From: Sphingopyxis sp. JAI108
GTDB lineage: Bacteria > Pseudomonadota > Alphaproteobacteria > Sphingomonadales > Sphingomonadaceae
Assembly: GCF_013410105.1 (NCBI RefSeq)
Contig: NZ_JACCCJ010000003.1
Coordinates: 248,001-312,000 of the forward strand
DNA: 64,000 nt
Direction of reading: 5' to 3'
In this document: positions 26,863 through 36,159 of the stretch, in pieces
Position numbering within the stretch: position 1 is the first letter of the stretch
How the letters are laid out: the number at the start of each line of letters is the position of its first letter
The notes under the pieces: model-generated
Databases searched by the model: none
What the model was told of the DNA's origin: nothing
The model's input: the letters and a program-made list of their open reading frames with translations, nothing else
Program-made: the position numbers and the translations under genes

Positions 26863-29800
26863 ATGACTACATTCCCTCCTGCAGCGCGCTGCGCCGCCCC
26901 GCCTTCACTCGACCTCAGCCCAGCGAAGCGCGCGGCGTGTCTGCTGTCCGCTGCCGAAGCACTCCTTCCCTCCTTCGAAAGCGGCGAGCCCTTCGACACT
27001 GCCCCGCTGAGGCTCGCGATGACGGACGCCTTTGGCGCAACCGACGCCGAGGGCGGATGGGACTGGAAGGCCGCATATGAAGCCTGCGAGGCAGCGAGCA
27101 TCATGTTGCTTCGTCGGTACGGGGCGGCGCTCGCGAGCCGCAACCCGGCGCCGCAGAAAATGCTGCTCGCGCTCGAACGCATTGCGGCCCGCGTTCCGAC
27201 GCAAACGCGCCGTTCGGAAACTGGACAGGCACTGCAGCAATTCTCGACCCCGCTGCCTTACGCCTATGTTGCCGCGCTCGCCGCCGGGACCTGCAAGGAG
27301 GAGTTCTTCCTCGAACCGTCGGCCGGAACCGGAATGCTCGCGGTGCACGCCGAGCTTGCCGGCGCGCGGTTGATGCTCAACGAGCTTGACCCTTGGCGGG
27401 CGGCGCTTCTCGATCAGCTGTTCCCGGGGGTCCCGGTGAGCCGCCACGACGCCGCGACGATCGACGATCGGCTTGCCGACGACGTGGCGCCTTCCGTCGT
27501 TCTGATGAACCCGCCTTTTTCCGCGCTCGCCAATGTCGAAGGCAGGATGAAGGACGCAGCTCTCCGCCACCTTTCCTCGGCGCTGGCCCGGCTCGCGCCG
27601 GGCGGGCGCCTCGTTGCGATTACCGGCGCCGGGCTCTCCCCCGATGCTCCGGCGTGGCGCCCCGCCTTTGCGCGGCTGCAGGAGGCGGCGACGATGGTCT
27701 TCTCGGCGGCGGTTTCGGGCAAGGCTTTCGCGAAGCACGGAACGACGATCGAGACCCGCCTCACGATCTTCGACAAGGTTTCTGGGCCCGGTGCGCAGAC
27801 GCTGAAAGAATCCGTCGGCCTGGCGCCCGACCTTGCGACGCTGCTGCAATGGGTGCTCGCGCATGTGCCGCCGCGCACACCGACGGAAATTCCGCCCGTG
27901 CCGCCGGTATCGCGGCGTGCCGCCCTACCGATCGCGACCACCCTCCGCACGGCAGCTCAGGCGGGCAGGAGCGATGTCGGCGTCGCCGTCGTCGATGCGC
28001 ATCCGGATCCCGCGCCCTTGCTCGACTATGAAATTGTCGATCGGGCGCCCACGGCGGGGCAACTCGAAGAGGACATCTATGAGCCCTATACGCTCCAGTC
28101 GCTCCGCATCCCCGGCGCGCTGCCGCACCCGACGGCGCTGGTCCAGTCCGCAGCGATGGCCTCGGTGGCGCCGCCGAAGCCCTCTTACCGCCCGCACCTG
28201 CCGCGGCGGCTCGTGGAAGAAGGTCTCCTGTCGGATGCCCAGCTCGAATCGGTCATTTATGCCGGTGAGGCGCACAGCGGCTATCTGAACGGCGCATGGA
28301 GCGTCGACGAGACCGCCGACGTCGCTGCCGCCGCGAGCGAGGATGGTGAAGGGGCGGTGAGGTTCCGGCGCGGCTGGTTTCTCGGCGACGGCACCGGGGC
28401 CGGGAAGGGCCGGCAGGTTGCGGGGATCATCCTCGACAATTGGCTCAAGGGCCGCCGCCGCGCGCTCTGGATCTCGAAATCGGACAAGCTGCTCGAGGAT
28501 GCGCAGCGCGACTGGTCGGCGCTCGGGCAGGAGCGGTTGCTCGTTACGCCGCTCTCGCGATACCGGCAGGGGACGCCGGTGAAACTCGCCGAAGGCATCC
28601 TGTTCACCACCTATGCGACGCTCCGCTCGCAGGCGCGCGATGGCAAGGCGAGCCGGATCGAGCAGATTGCCGAATGGCTGGGCAGCGAGTTCGATGGTGC
28701 GATCATCTTCGACGAGGCGCACGCGATGGCCAACGCCGCGGGCGGGAAGGGCGAACGCGGCGACCAGAAGCCCTCGCAGCAGGGCCGCGCGGGCCTGCGC
28801 CTCCAGCACATGCTCCCCAATGCGCGCATCGTCTATGTCTCGGCGACGGGCGCCACGACGGTGCAGAATCTCGCCTATGCGCAGCGGCTCGGGCTCTGGG
28901 GCGGCACCGATTTTCCTTTCGCCGGACGATCCGAATTCGTGGCAGCGATCGAAGAGGGCGGGGTCGCGGCAATGGAAGTTCTCGCGCGCGATCTGAAAGC
29001 GCTCGGGCTCTATGCCGCGCGTTCGCTCTCCTTCGACGGCGTCGAATATGAGCTGCTCGAGCACCGGCTGACGGACGAGCAGCGGCGCATCTACGACAGC
29101 TATGCGGGCGCCTTCCAGGTCATCCACAACAACCTCGCTGCCGCGATGGAAGCGGCAGGCGTCACGAGCGCGGAGCATGGCACGCTCAACGCGCAGGCAA
29201 AGTCGGCGGCGCGCTCGGCCTTCGAGAGTGTGAAGCAGCGCTTTTTCAATCATCTGATCACCGCAATGCAGACGCCGTCTGCAATTGCCAGTATCGCGGC
29301 CGACCTCGAAGACGGGCATGCGGCGGTAGTGCAGATCGTTTCGACCGGCGAAGCGCTGCAGGAGCGGCGGCTGGCGGAAATTCCCGCCGAGGAGTGGGGC
29401 GATGTGTCGGTCGACATCACGCCGCGCGAATATGTGCTCGACTATCTCGCGCACGGATTTCCGGTCCAGCTTTTCGAGCCCTACACCGATGGTGACGGCA
29501 ATCTCTCCTCGCGTGCCGTGCATGATGAGGACGGCAATCCGATCGTCAGCCGCGAGGCCTGCCGCCGCCGCGACGCGATGATCGAGAAGCTTGCGGCGCT
29601 GCCGCCGGTGCCGGGCGCGCTCGACCAGATCGTCCAGCATTTCGGATCGGAAGCGGTCGCCGAGGTGACGGGTCGCTCGCGCCGGATCGTTCCCATGCCG
29701 GGAGAGGGCGGCGAAGTCCGCTTCGCAGTCGAGAACCGCCCTGCAAGCGCAAGCGTCGGCGAGACCCATGCCTTCATGGACGATGCCAAGCGCATCCTCA

Positions 29801-31230
29801 TCTTCTCCGAGGCTGGCGGAACGGGACGATCCTATCATGCCGATCTCGGCGTGAAGAACCAGCGGCGGCGCATCCACTATCTGCTCGAGGCTGGCTGGAA
29901 AGCCGATGCCGCGATCCAGGGTTTCGGGCGCACCAACCGCACGAACCAGAAGCAGCCGCCCCTGTTCAAACCGGTATCGACCGACGTGAAGGCGCAGAAG
30001 CGCTTCATCTCGACCATCGCGCGCCGCCTCGACTCGATGGGCGCGATCACGCGCGGCCAGCGCCAGACCGGCGGCCAGAACATGTTTCGGCCCGAGGATA
30101 ACCTCGAGAGCTTCTACGCCCGCGATGCGCTCCGCCAGCTCTATGTGCTGATCGTTGGCGGGAAGGTGAAGGGATGTTCGCTCTTAACTTTCGAGAGCGC
30201 GACCGGGCTGTCGCTTCTTGACGCCGATGGTGGACTTCGCGACGAACTGCAGCCGATCACGACCTTCCTCAACCGGATGCTCGCGCTCACGATCGACTTG
30301 CAGAACATCCTTTTCGAAGCGTTCGAGGGATTGCTGTCGGCGCGGATCGAGGCGGCGATGACGGCCGGAACCTACGAGATCGGTCTTGAGACGCTGCGAG
30401 CCGAAAGTTTCGTCATCTCGGATCGGCGGACAATCTATACCCATCCCGGTACCGGCGCCGAAACCCAGCTCCTGACGATCGAGCGCAAGGACCGGTTGAT
30501 GCCTGTCACGCTCGACGCCGCGATCGACCTCGCTCGTACCACCGAAGCGGCGCTTCTCGTCAATGCGCGATCGGGACGCGCCGCGGTGCGCGCAAGGGCG
30601 CGGAGCATCGTCGACGACGAGGGCAATGTTCATCGGCGCGTCCGGCTCGTCCGGCCGATGGAAACGATGAAGATGCTCTCGGAACAATATCATGCAAGTC
30701 ACTGGAAAGAGGCGGACCCGGCAATGTTCGGTGCCGCGTGGACGGCCGAACTCGCCGAACTCCCCGAATATGAGACGGGAACGCTGCACATAGTCGCCGG
30801 TCTGTTGCTGCCGATCTGGCGGAGCCTTCCGAATGAATCGACGCGCGTCTACCGGCTCCAGACCGACGCGGGCGAGCGAGTCATCGGTCGCAAGGTGTCG
30901 CCCGCCTGGGTCGCGCGCGTCGTCGACGATGGACCGCCGAAGCTCACGGCAGCGGGCGCATGGGCAATGTTGGCCTCGGGCGAGTCGGTCTTGCATCTCG
31001 CGGAAGGTCATCGCGTCGCGCGGGTCCGCGCCATGAACGATTGGCGCATCGAACTCTCGGGCTTCAACGATCTTGGCGTTGCCCGCCTGAAGGCGATGGG
31101 CTTGATCTCCGAGATCGTTTCGTGGAAATTGAAGCTCTACGTGCCGGCAGGGGCTGCTGGCGCCGATGTGTTTGCGCGGCTGGTGGACCGGTTTCCGATC
31201 CAGCGTGTCGCGGAACGCAAGGCCGCCTGA
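26863..31230 (+). CDS. Methyltransferase-helicase fusion, strawberry-notch family
   Basis: 1455 aa. An N-terminal adenine methyltransferase-like domain has the SAM motif FLEPSAGTGMLAVHA (about 150) and the catalytic NPPF (about 216). A superfamily 2 helicase follows, with Walker A GDGTGAGKGRQ (about 507), Walker B/DEAH in IIFDEAHAMANA (about 615) and motif VI GFGRTNRTNQ near residue 1021. This order is characteristic of the strawberry-notch-like proteins carried by ICEs and plasmids. A role in plasmid DNA modification or anti-restriction is plausible but not shown. The ATG at 26863 is preferred because residues before it are low-complexity. A GTGCCG...CGGCAC hairpin lies upstream. Confidence 0.88.
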   Translation: MTTFPPAARCAAPPSLDLSPAKRAACLLSAAEALLPSFESGEPFDTAPLRLAMTDAFGATDAEGGWDWKAAYEACEAASIMLLRRYGAALASRNPAPQKMLLALERIAARVPTQTRRSETGQALQQFSTPLPYAYVAALAAGTCKEEFFLEPSAGTGMLAVHAELAGARLMLNELDPWRAALLDQLFPGVPVSRHDAATIDDRLADDVAPSVVLMNPPFSALANVEGRMKDAALRHLSSALARLAPGGRLVAITGAGLSPDAPAWRPAFARLQEAATMVFSAAVSGKAFAKHGTTIETRLTIFDKVSGPGAQTLKESVGLAPDLATLLQWVLAHVPPRTPTEIPPVPPVSRRAALPIATTLRTAAQAGRSDVGVAVVDAHPDPAPLLDYEIVDRAPTAGQLEEDIYEPYTLQSLRIPGALPHPTALVQSAAMASVAPPKPSYRPHLPRRLVEEGLLSDAQLESVIYAGEAHSGYLNGAWSVDETADVAAAASEDGEGAVRFRRGWFLGDGTGAGKGRQVAGIILDNWLKGRRRALWISKSDKLLEDAQRDWSALGQERLLVTPLSRYRQGTPVKLAEGILFTTYATLRSQARDGKASRIEQIAEWLGSEFDGAIIFDEAHAMANAAGGKGERGDQKPSQQGRAGLRLQHMLPNARIVYVSATGATTVQNLAYAQRLGLWGGTDFPFAGRSEFVAAIEEGGVAAMEVLARDLKALGLYAARSLSFDGVEYELLEHRLTDEQRRIYDSYAGAFQVIHNNLAAAMEAAGVTSAEHGTLNAQAKSAARSAFESVKQRFFNHLITAMQTPSAIASIAADLEDGHAAVVQIVSTGEALQERRLAEIPAEEWGDVSVDITPREYVLDYLAHGFPVQLFEPYTDGDGNLSSRAVHDEDGNPIVSREACRRRDAMIEKLAALPPVPGALDQIVQHFGSEAVAEVTGRSRRIVPMPGEGGEVRFAVENRPASASVGETHAFMDDAKRILIFSEAGGTGRSYHADLGVKNQRRRIHYLLEAGWKADAAIQGFGRTNRTNQKQPPLFKPVSTDVKAQKRFISTIARRLDSMGAITRGQRQTGGQNMFRPEDNLESFYARDALRQLYVLIVGGKVKGCSLLTFESATGLSLLDADGGLRDELQPITTFLNRMLALTIDLQNILFEAFEGLLSARIEAAMTAGTYEIGLETLRAESFVISDRRTIYTHPGTGAETQLLTIERKDRLMPVTLDAAIDLARTTEAALLVNARSGRAAVRARARSIVDDEGNVHRRVRLVRPMETMKMLSEQYHASHWKEADPAMFGAAWTAELAELPEYETGTLHIVAGLLLPIWRSLPNESTRVYRLQTDAGERVIGRKVSPAWVARVVDDGPPKLTAAGAWAMLASGESVLHLAEGHRVARVRAMNDWRIELSGFNDLGVARLKAMGLISEIVSWKLKLYVPAGAAGADVFARLVDRFPIQRVAERKAA

Positions 31231-31241
31231 AGGAGCCCCGC

Positions 31242-32276
31242 ATGGAAAGCCCAGCTTCCGAAATCGCACGCCGTCTTGGCGACAATGCCGAGGCGGTGTG
31301 CCGCCGCTATCTTTCCAATGGACGCCGCGAGGGTCATTACTGGCTGGTCGGCGATGTCCATAACACGCCGGGACGGAGCCTCTTCGTCCGGCTCGGCGAG
31401 CAATCCGACGGACGCGGACCTGCGGGCAAATGGACCGACGCGGCAAGCGGCGAGCATGGCGATCTCCTCGACGTGATCGCCGCCGCCTGCGGCCATGCAA
31501 GCTTTCGCGAGACGCTCGCCGAGGCGCGCCGGTTCCTGAGCCTGCCGCTTCCGCAGGAGGAAAAGCGGAATCCGTCGCCGACCAAAGCGCGAAGGGGCAC
31601 GGCAGAAGCGGCCCGGCGTCTGTGGGCGGCATCGAAGACCATCGCCGGCAGCCCCGGCGCCGCTTGCCTGGCGAAGCGGTTGATCGTGTCTGTCGATGCC
31701 GCCGATCCCCTGCGCTATCATCCGCAATGTTTCTACCGGCCTTCGCGCGACGATCCGCCGGGCGGCCGGCCAGCCTGGCCCGCGATCATCGCTGCCGTCA
31801 CCGATCTTGCGGGCGGCATCACCGGCGTTCATCGCACCTGGTTCGATCCCGAGACGATGGCCAAGGCGCCCGTCGCTTGCCCGCGACGCGCGATGGGAAA
31901 CTTGCTCGGGAACGGTGTCCGATTTGGCGCCGTCGCGCCTGTGATGGCGGCGGGCGAGGGGCTCGAAACCATCCTGTCGCTCCGCGAGGCTGTGCCGGCG
32001 ATGCCGATGATCGCCGGCCTCTCGGGGGCGCACCTCGCAGCGCTTGAATTTCCGCCCGTCCTGCAGCGCCTCTATGTGGCTTGCGATGCCGATCCTGCCG
32101 GCACGGCGGCGCTCGCCTCGCTTGCCGAGCGGGCAGCCGATGCCGGCATCGCGGTTCTCGCGCTCGAACCGCGCCTCGGAGATTTCAACGACGATCTCGT
32201 CGCGCACGGGCGCGATGCGCTGGTCCGCGCGTTGCGGGCGCAATTCGCCAGCGCGGACCGATCGGAGTTTCTTTGA
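31242..32276 (+). CDS. Toprim-domain primase-like protein (DUF7146)
   Basis: 344 aa, 11 bp after the helicase gene with GAAGGAGCCCCGC as ribosome site. The N-terminal part (RRYLSNGRREGHYWLVGDV, GDLLDVIAAACGHASFRE) resembles the zinc-finger/primase-like region of DUF7146 proteins. The C-terminal Toprim domain shows AAGEGLETILSLREA (conserved Glu) and YVACDADPAGTAAL (DxD). By family it could prime replication or act on DNA during transfer. No partner replicase is visible. Confidence 0.82.
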   Translation: MESPASEIARRLGDNAEAVCRRYLSNGRREGHYWLVGDVHNTPGRSLFVRLGEQSDGRGPAGKWTDAASGEHGDLLDVIAAACGHASFRETLAEARRFLSLPLPQEEKRNPSPTKARRGTAEAARRLWAASKTIAGSPGAACLAKRLIVSVDAADPLRYHPQCFYRPSRDDPPGGRPAWPAIIAAVTDLAGGITGVHRTWFDPETMAKAPVACPRRAMGNLLGNGVRFGAVAPVMAAGEGLETILSLREAVPAMPMIAGLSGAHLAALEFPPVLQRLYVACDADPAGTAALASLAERAADAGIAVLALEPRLGDFNDDLVAHGRDALVRALRAQFASADRSEFL

Positions 32277-32583
32277 AATCCGGGATTCGCCGGAATGGGC
32301 TCGGGAAGGGGGCGCGGCGTACTCGGCCTCCATCCGCCGGGCGCGCTCCGGCCTTCGCAAGAGGGCGCCTGCGGCAGCCGAGCCGGCGGCGCAACGGCCG
32401 GCGGGCGGCTATTTTCCGCCGGGGCCTTAGGGCCCCTTTGCATCGCGAGGCAAAATAGCCTTAGCCGGCCGTCCTCCGCTGCGCTCCGGCCGCGGCAAGC
32501 CGCGGTGCGCCGCCGCCTCGGCTGCCGCCGGTCGTCGCCGCGAAGGCCGCGCGAGGCGCGGCTCGGACAGACGGAGATCGACA
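32277..32583. other. GC-rich non-coding stretch
   Basis: 307 bp with no convincing gene. It is very GC-rich with several short inverted repeats (for example GGCCGGCGGGCGGC, and GCCGCGGCAAGCCGCGGTGCG). I see no promoter or terminator I would defend. It may hold a promoter for the DUF2493 gene or an unidentified site of the element. Confidence 0.4.
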
Positions 32584-33519
32584 ATGCACGATGCCGCCCA
32601 TCTTACCGAAGAAACGCCCGGCGAACCCGGACCCACCGAACATCTCCTCCAAGAAATGCAGCTCTACGGATATCGGCCGTTCGAAGACGACCCCGACCCA
32701 CGGCCCCTTCCCGATGCCCGGATCGCCGGCGGGGCAATCGCCGACATGTTCAATGGCCTTGCCGCCAGTCTCGAGGGGACGCGGATCGAACCCGATCTCG
32801 ACGGCCTGCTCTGGAACCTCGTCAATATCTTTCACCGGGCCGGCGAACGCGTCGAGCGGACGCTCGACGACAATGAGCAGGCACAAAGGACGCTCCAGCG
32901 CGAGCAGGATGGAAGCGAGATCCGCTCGGTCGAACTCGAACGCAAGATCGCCGAGGGGATCAGCCTGATCGAGCGGCGCGACACGATGGAATTCTTCCGC
33001 GAAGCCGCCGCGGATCAGTATCGCCTGCGTATGCGGCGGGCATGGACACCGCGGTCGGGTTCGCGCACCTCGCAGCGCACCCTGACTGCCGCCGTGGTCG
33101 ACAGCCGCGATTTTCTCGACCGCCGGCTGCGCGAGAAAGCGGCGGCATTGCTCCCGGCGGGAACCCGCATCGGCTTTACCGGGGGGGCGGACTCGGACGA
33201 TCATCGCGCGATCTGGGACGCGCTCGACAAGGCGCGTGCGCGGCATCCCGACATGATCCTCCTACACGGTGCGACGCCGACCGGCGCCGAACGCATCGCG
33301 GCATGCTGGGCTGACACCCGCGGTGTCACGCAGGTCGCCTTTCGTCCCGACTGGAAGCGCCACGGCAAGGCCGCGCCGTTCAAGCGCAACGACCGGATGC
33401 TCGAGGCCCTCCCGGCGGGAATCATCATCTTCCCAGGCACCGGCATCCAGGACAATCTCGCCGACAAGGCGAAGAAAATGGGAATCGCCCTCTGGGACTT
33501 TCGGAGGCGAGGCCAGTAA
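32584..33519 (+). CDS. DUF2493 protein
   Basis: 311 aa. The C-terminal ~130 residues have the DUF2493 (SLOG-like, nucleotide-binding) pattern: RIGFTGGADSDDHRAIWDAL, HPDMILLHGATPTGAERIAACWAD, TQVAFRPDWKRHGKAAPFKRND and AGIIIFPGTGIQDNLADKAKK. The N-terminal half is helical (QREQDGSEIRSVELERKIAE). Such proteins are recurrent companions of plasmid and ICE backbones. The ATG at 32584 follows GACGGAGATCGACA. It is the last backbone gene seen here. Confidence 0.85.
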   Translation: MHDAAHLTEETPGEPGPTEHLLQEMQLYGYRPFEDDPDPRPLPDARIAGGAIADMFNGLAASLEGTRIEPDLDGLLWNLVNIFHRAGERVERTLDDNEQAQRTLQREQDGSEIRSVELERKIAEGISLIERRDTMEFFREAAADQYRLRMRRAWTPRSGSRTSQRTLTAAVVDSRDFLDRRLREKAAALLPAGTRIGFTGGADSDDHRAIWDALDKARARHPDMILLHGATPTGAERIAACWADTRGVTQVAFRPDWKRHGKAAPFKRNDRMLEALPAGIIIFPGTGIQDNLADKAKKMGIALWDFRRRGQ

Positions 33520-33566
33520 ATGGCAGAATCATGACCATTTGGGGAGATGTCCCCGCTCTGGTTCTA

Positions 33567-33592
33567 TCGGCCGAATATATTTGAAATATAAT
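33567..33592 (+). promoter_or_regulatory. AT-rich promoter candidate upstream of luxR
   Basis: A TCGGCCGA palindrome (33567-33574) is followed by ATATATTTGAAA and TATAAT (33587-33592), a good -10. There is no good -35 at 17 bp, which suggests activator dependence. The same palindrome followed by TAT and a TATAAA box occurs before the lasso precursor at 36783. The luxR start is about 160 bp downstream. Confidence 0.4.
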
Positions 33593-33754
33593 ATGTTGGC
33601 CCGCACTTTCAGATTCTCCCAAGATCGCCTTGACCAGCGGCGATCGACTGTCGCGGGTGGCCCGGCCGGGTAAGACGGCGCGGCTGCCCGCAATGACGAG
33701 GGGCACGCTGACCGGGCCGGGTCGGAAACGCCGGTCGGTGCGCCATGGGTCGCA

Positions 33755-34501
33755 ATGCCAACAATCGACGCCGCGCAGGAATTCGCGCTCGACGTCACCC
33801 GGGTGAAGGACAGGAGGGGGCTGGCCGACCTGCTCGCCGAGGCCTGCCTCGCGATGGGCTGCTCCTGGTTCGCACTCAGCCATCATGTCGATTTCCTCGC
33901 CGCGCCCGAGCGCGGGATCCGCATCCATAATTATCCGGAGGAATGGGCGCGCTGGTTCGACGAGCGACGGCTTGGCGTCACCGATCCCGTACACCGGGCG
34001 AGCCAGCGCTGCATGGCCGGTTTCCTGTGGCACGACATGACGCGCTTCGACGCGCGCCGTGCGAGCGATGAGGAAGTGCTCGCGGCGGCGCGGCATCACG
34101 GGATCGGCGATGGACTTACGGTCCCGGCGCATCTGCCGGGCGACGCCCATGGGTCGGTGTCTTTCGCATGGGAGCCGGGAGGGGAGGCGAGCCAGGAGGC
34201 GCTCCTGTTCGCGCGCATGATCGGCGGACCCGCCTTCGAGGCGGCGCGGCTGCTCGCGCATCCTGAGCTTGCCCGAACCGGGCCGCGGCTGACCGATCGC
34301 CAGCGCGAGTGTCTGATCTGGGCCGCCAAGGGCAAGCCGATCTGGAAGATCGCGCGCATTCTCGGCCTCAGTCCCGATACGGTCCGCGAGCATCTGCGCA
34401 ACGCGCGGCTGCGCTACGATGCCAATGGCGGCATCACGCTGACGGTGCGGGCGCTCTATGATGGCGACATCAGTTTCGCGGACATCGCCCGGTACCGATA
34501 A
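33755..34501 (+). CDS. LuxR-family quorum-sensing regulator
   Basis: 248 aa. The N-terminal autoinducer-binding domain keeps the diagnostic residues Tyr60, Trp64, Asp77, Pro78 and Trp92 (NYPEEWARWF, TDPVHRA, FLWHDM). The C-terminal helix-turn-helix is LTDRQRECLIWAAKGKPIWKIARILGLSPDTVREHLRNA. It should bind an acyl-homoserine lactone made by the LuxI encoded 87 bp downstream, and activate or repress that promoter. The start ATG at 33755 lacks a clear Shine-Dalgarno. Confidence 0.93.
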   Translation: MPTIDAAQEFALDVTRVKDRRGLADLLAEACLAMGCSWFALSHHVDFLAAPERGIRIHNYPEEWARWFDERRLGVTDPVHRASQRCMAGFLWHDMTRFDARRASDEEVLAAARHHGIGDGLTVPAHLPGDAHGSVSFAWEPGGEASQEALLFARMIGGPAFEAARLLAHPELARTGPRLTDRQRECLIWAAKGKPIWKIARILGLSPDTVREHLRNARLRYDANGGITLTVRALYDGDISFADIARYR

Positions 34502-34587
34502 ATCGAGGGACACCCCCCGATCATGCTATGGTGCGCAAGCCAAAAGCGCTTCAATTGGATCGCCTCTTCAAAAAGGAGGCACATCCA

Positions 34588-35199
34588 ATGCTGATTACCG
34601 TCGACGCTGTGAACCGGACCCGCGAGCATGCGGTGCTCCGCTCGATGTTCGAGGCGCGCAAGCGCGTCTTCATCGACCTCTTGAAATGGGACATTCCCGC
34701 GCTCGCCGATCGTTTCGAGATCGACCAGTTCGATGATATCCACGCCCATTATCTGATCGTGACCGATACGGCGGGCGCGCATCTCGCCTCGGCGCGGCTG
34801 CTCCCGACGACGCGGCCGGCGCTGCTCGACGGCCTTTACCTCGATCTTTGCGACGGACCGGTACCGAGCGGCGAGGCGATCTTCGAGATCACGCGCTTCT
34901 GCCTTTCGCCGGGCATCGGCGCCGAGCGCCGACGGATCGCACGCGACACGCTGCTCGTGGCGCTTGCCGAGTTCGCGATAGCGAACGACCTCACCACCTT
35001 TACCGGCGTCGCCGAACTCCCCTGGTTCCGGCAGATCTGCACCTTCGGCTGGGATTGCCGCGCGCTCGGCGAGACGCGCCTGCACGCGGGCCGGGCGCTC
35101 GTCGGTCTCGCGATCGAGATCGACGAGACGACAGTCTCGAAACTTGCCGCCGCTGGGATCGTCGGCGAGCGCGCGGCGTTCGCCGCCGCCGCAGCCTGA
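34588..35199 (+). CDS. Acyl-homoserine-lactone synthase, LuxI family
   Basis: 203 aa. Invariant LuxI residues are seen: Arg24, Phe28 and Trp34 (FEARKRVFIDLLKW), Asp46/Asp49 (EIDQFDD), and Arg70 in SARLLPT. FEITRFCLSP carries the conserved Glu and Arg of the SAM-binding part. It makes an AHL from SAM and an acyl-ACP; chain length cannot be predicted. AAAAGGAGG lies 11 nt upstream of ATG 34588. It is followed by a dioxygenase gene 12 bp away. Confidence 0.95.
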   Translation: MLITVDAVNRTREHAVLRSMFEARKRVFIDLLKWDIPALADRFEIDQFDDIHAHYLIVTDTAGAHLASARLLPTTRPALLDGLYLDLCDGPVPSGEAIFEITRFCLSPGIGAERRRIARDTLLVALAEFAIANDLTTFTGVAELPWFRQICTFGWDCRALGETRLHAGRALVGLAIEIDETTVSKLAAAGIVGERAAFAAAAA

Positions 35200-35211
35200 A
35201 GGAGACGCGCG

Positions 35212-36159
35212 ATGATGATCAATCCCGCCACGCTCGAACCGCAGGCCCTCCGCTCACCGGCAGCCGCGCGTCTGATGGAGGAAGGCTATGTGATCCTCCG
35301 CGGCGCCGCGCCCGCCGACAAGATCGCGGCAATTGCCGCCGACTTTGCGCCGCGCTATGCGGCGACACCCTTCTGCCAAGGCGGCTTTTACGGCCCGCGC
35401 ACCAAGCGCTTCGGGCGGCTGCTCATCCGCTCGCCGCTCGTTGAAGGCCTGGTGCTCCACCCCGGTATCTTGGCGATCGCCGAGGCGGCGCTCGGCCCCT
35501 GGTGCGAGCGCATCCAGCTCAATCTCGCGCAGGCGATCGAGCTCCATCCGGGCGCACCTGCGCAGTTTCCACACCGCGATCAGGACATGTGGCGGGGCTC
35601 GCTCGGCGAGGTCGAATATCTGATCAACGTCATGTGGCCGCTGACGCCGTTCACGGCGGAGAATGGCGCGACGATCATCTGGCCCTCGAGCCATGGCGCC
35701 GAGGCGCTGGTCGAGGAGCCGCGCGAGGCGCCGGTCGTCGCGTCCGCCGATCCCGGCGATGCGATCGTCTTCCTGGGCTCGACGCTGCACGGCGCCGGGG
35801 CCAATGCGAGCGACGGCGCCCGGCAGGGTATCATCATCAGCTACTGCCTCGGGTGGCTCAAACCTTATGAAAACCAGTGGCTGGCCTATCCGCCCGACAT
35901 CGCGCGGGCCTTCTCGCCCGAGCTTGCTGGGCTCGCAGGCTATGCGCAGCACCGGCCCAATCTCGGCAATTTCGAAGGGCAATGCCCGTCGATCCTGTTC
36001 GGTGGCTATCCGCAGGAACCTGTAGCAGCGATCGATGCGCTGCGTCCCGACCAGGAGGCGTTGCTCGCAGAGCATATCGCCGCGCAGCGACGGGCCGGAA
36101 TGGAGGGGGCTGCGGAAGGGGAGGCCGGTGGGGCGGCGCGCGGGGCGAGGGCGGCATGA
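35212..36159 (+). CDS. Phytanoyl-CoA dioxygenase (PhyH)-family Fe(II)/2OG oxygenase
   Basis: 315 aa. The iron triad is His121-x-Asp123 (FPHRDQD) and His193 (TLHGAGAN), with a 2-oxoglutarate Arg probably in DGARQGII. The core is PhyH-like. The C-terminus is a Gly/Ala-rich tail. The gene sits 12 bp after luxI in the same operon. A luxR-luxI-phyH order has been described in sphingomonads, as I recall. Its substrate is unknown; the AHL or another small metabolite are options. A role in lasso tailoring is possible but unsupported. Confidence 0.85.
   Translation: MMINPATLEPQALRSPAAARLMEEGYVILRGAAPADKIAAIAADFAPRYAATPFCQGGFYGPRTKRFGRLLIRSPLVEGLVLHPGILAIAEAALGPWCERIQLNLAQAIELHPGAPAQFPHRDQDMWRGSLGEVEYLINVMWPLTPFTAENGATIIWPSSHGAEALVEEPREAPVVASADPGDAIVFLGSTLHGAGANASDGARQGIIISYCLGWLKPYENQWLAYPPDIARAFSPELAGLAGYAQHRPNLGNFEGQCPSILFGGYPQEPVAAIDALRPDQEALLAEHIAAQRRAGMEGAAEGEAGGAARGARAA

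Larger units (their letters stand above)
20669..33519 (+). mobile_element. Integrated plasmid/ICE-like element (backbone part)
   Basis: It begins at the tRNA-Tyr 3' end with a tyrosine integrase. Eight more protein genes follow on the same strand, all of types usually found on plasmids and ICEs: ParB-like, small accessory proteins, DUF7007-like, methylase/helicase fusion, Toprim and DUF2493. The left edge is well supported. The right edge is my estimate at the last backbone gene, because the matching att repeat was not found. No conjugation, relaxase or replication-initiator genes are visible. Confidence 0.7.

Noticed and set aside
33520..33754. Right attachment site of the element
   Set aside because: I looked for the tRNA-Tyr 3' end sequence here and found no match, so the boundary stays an estimate.
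34502..34587. lux box before luxI
   Set aside because: The 86-bp spacer has no convincing ~20-bp dyad of lux-box type; only weak partial symmetry is present.
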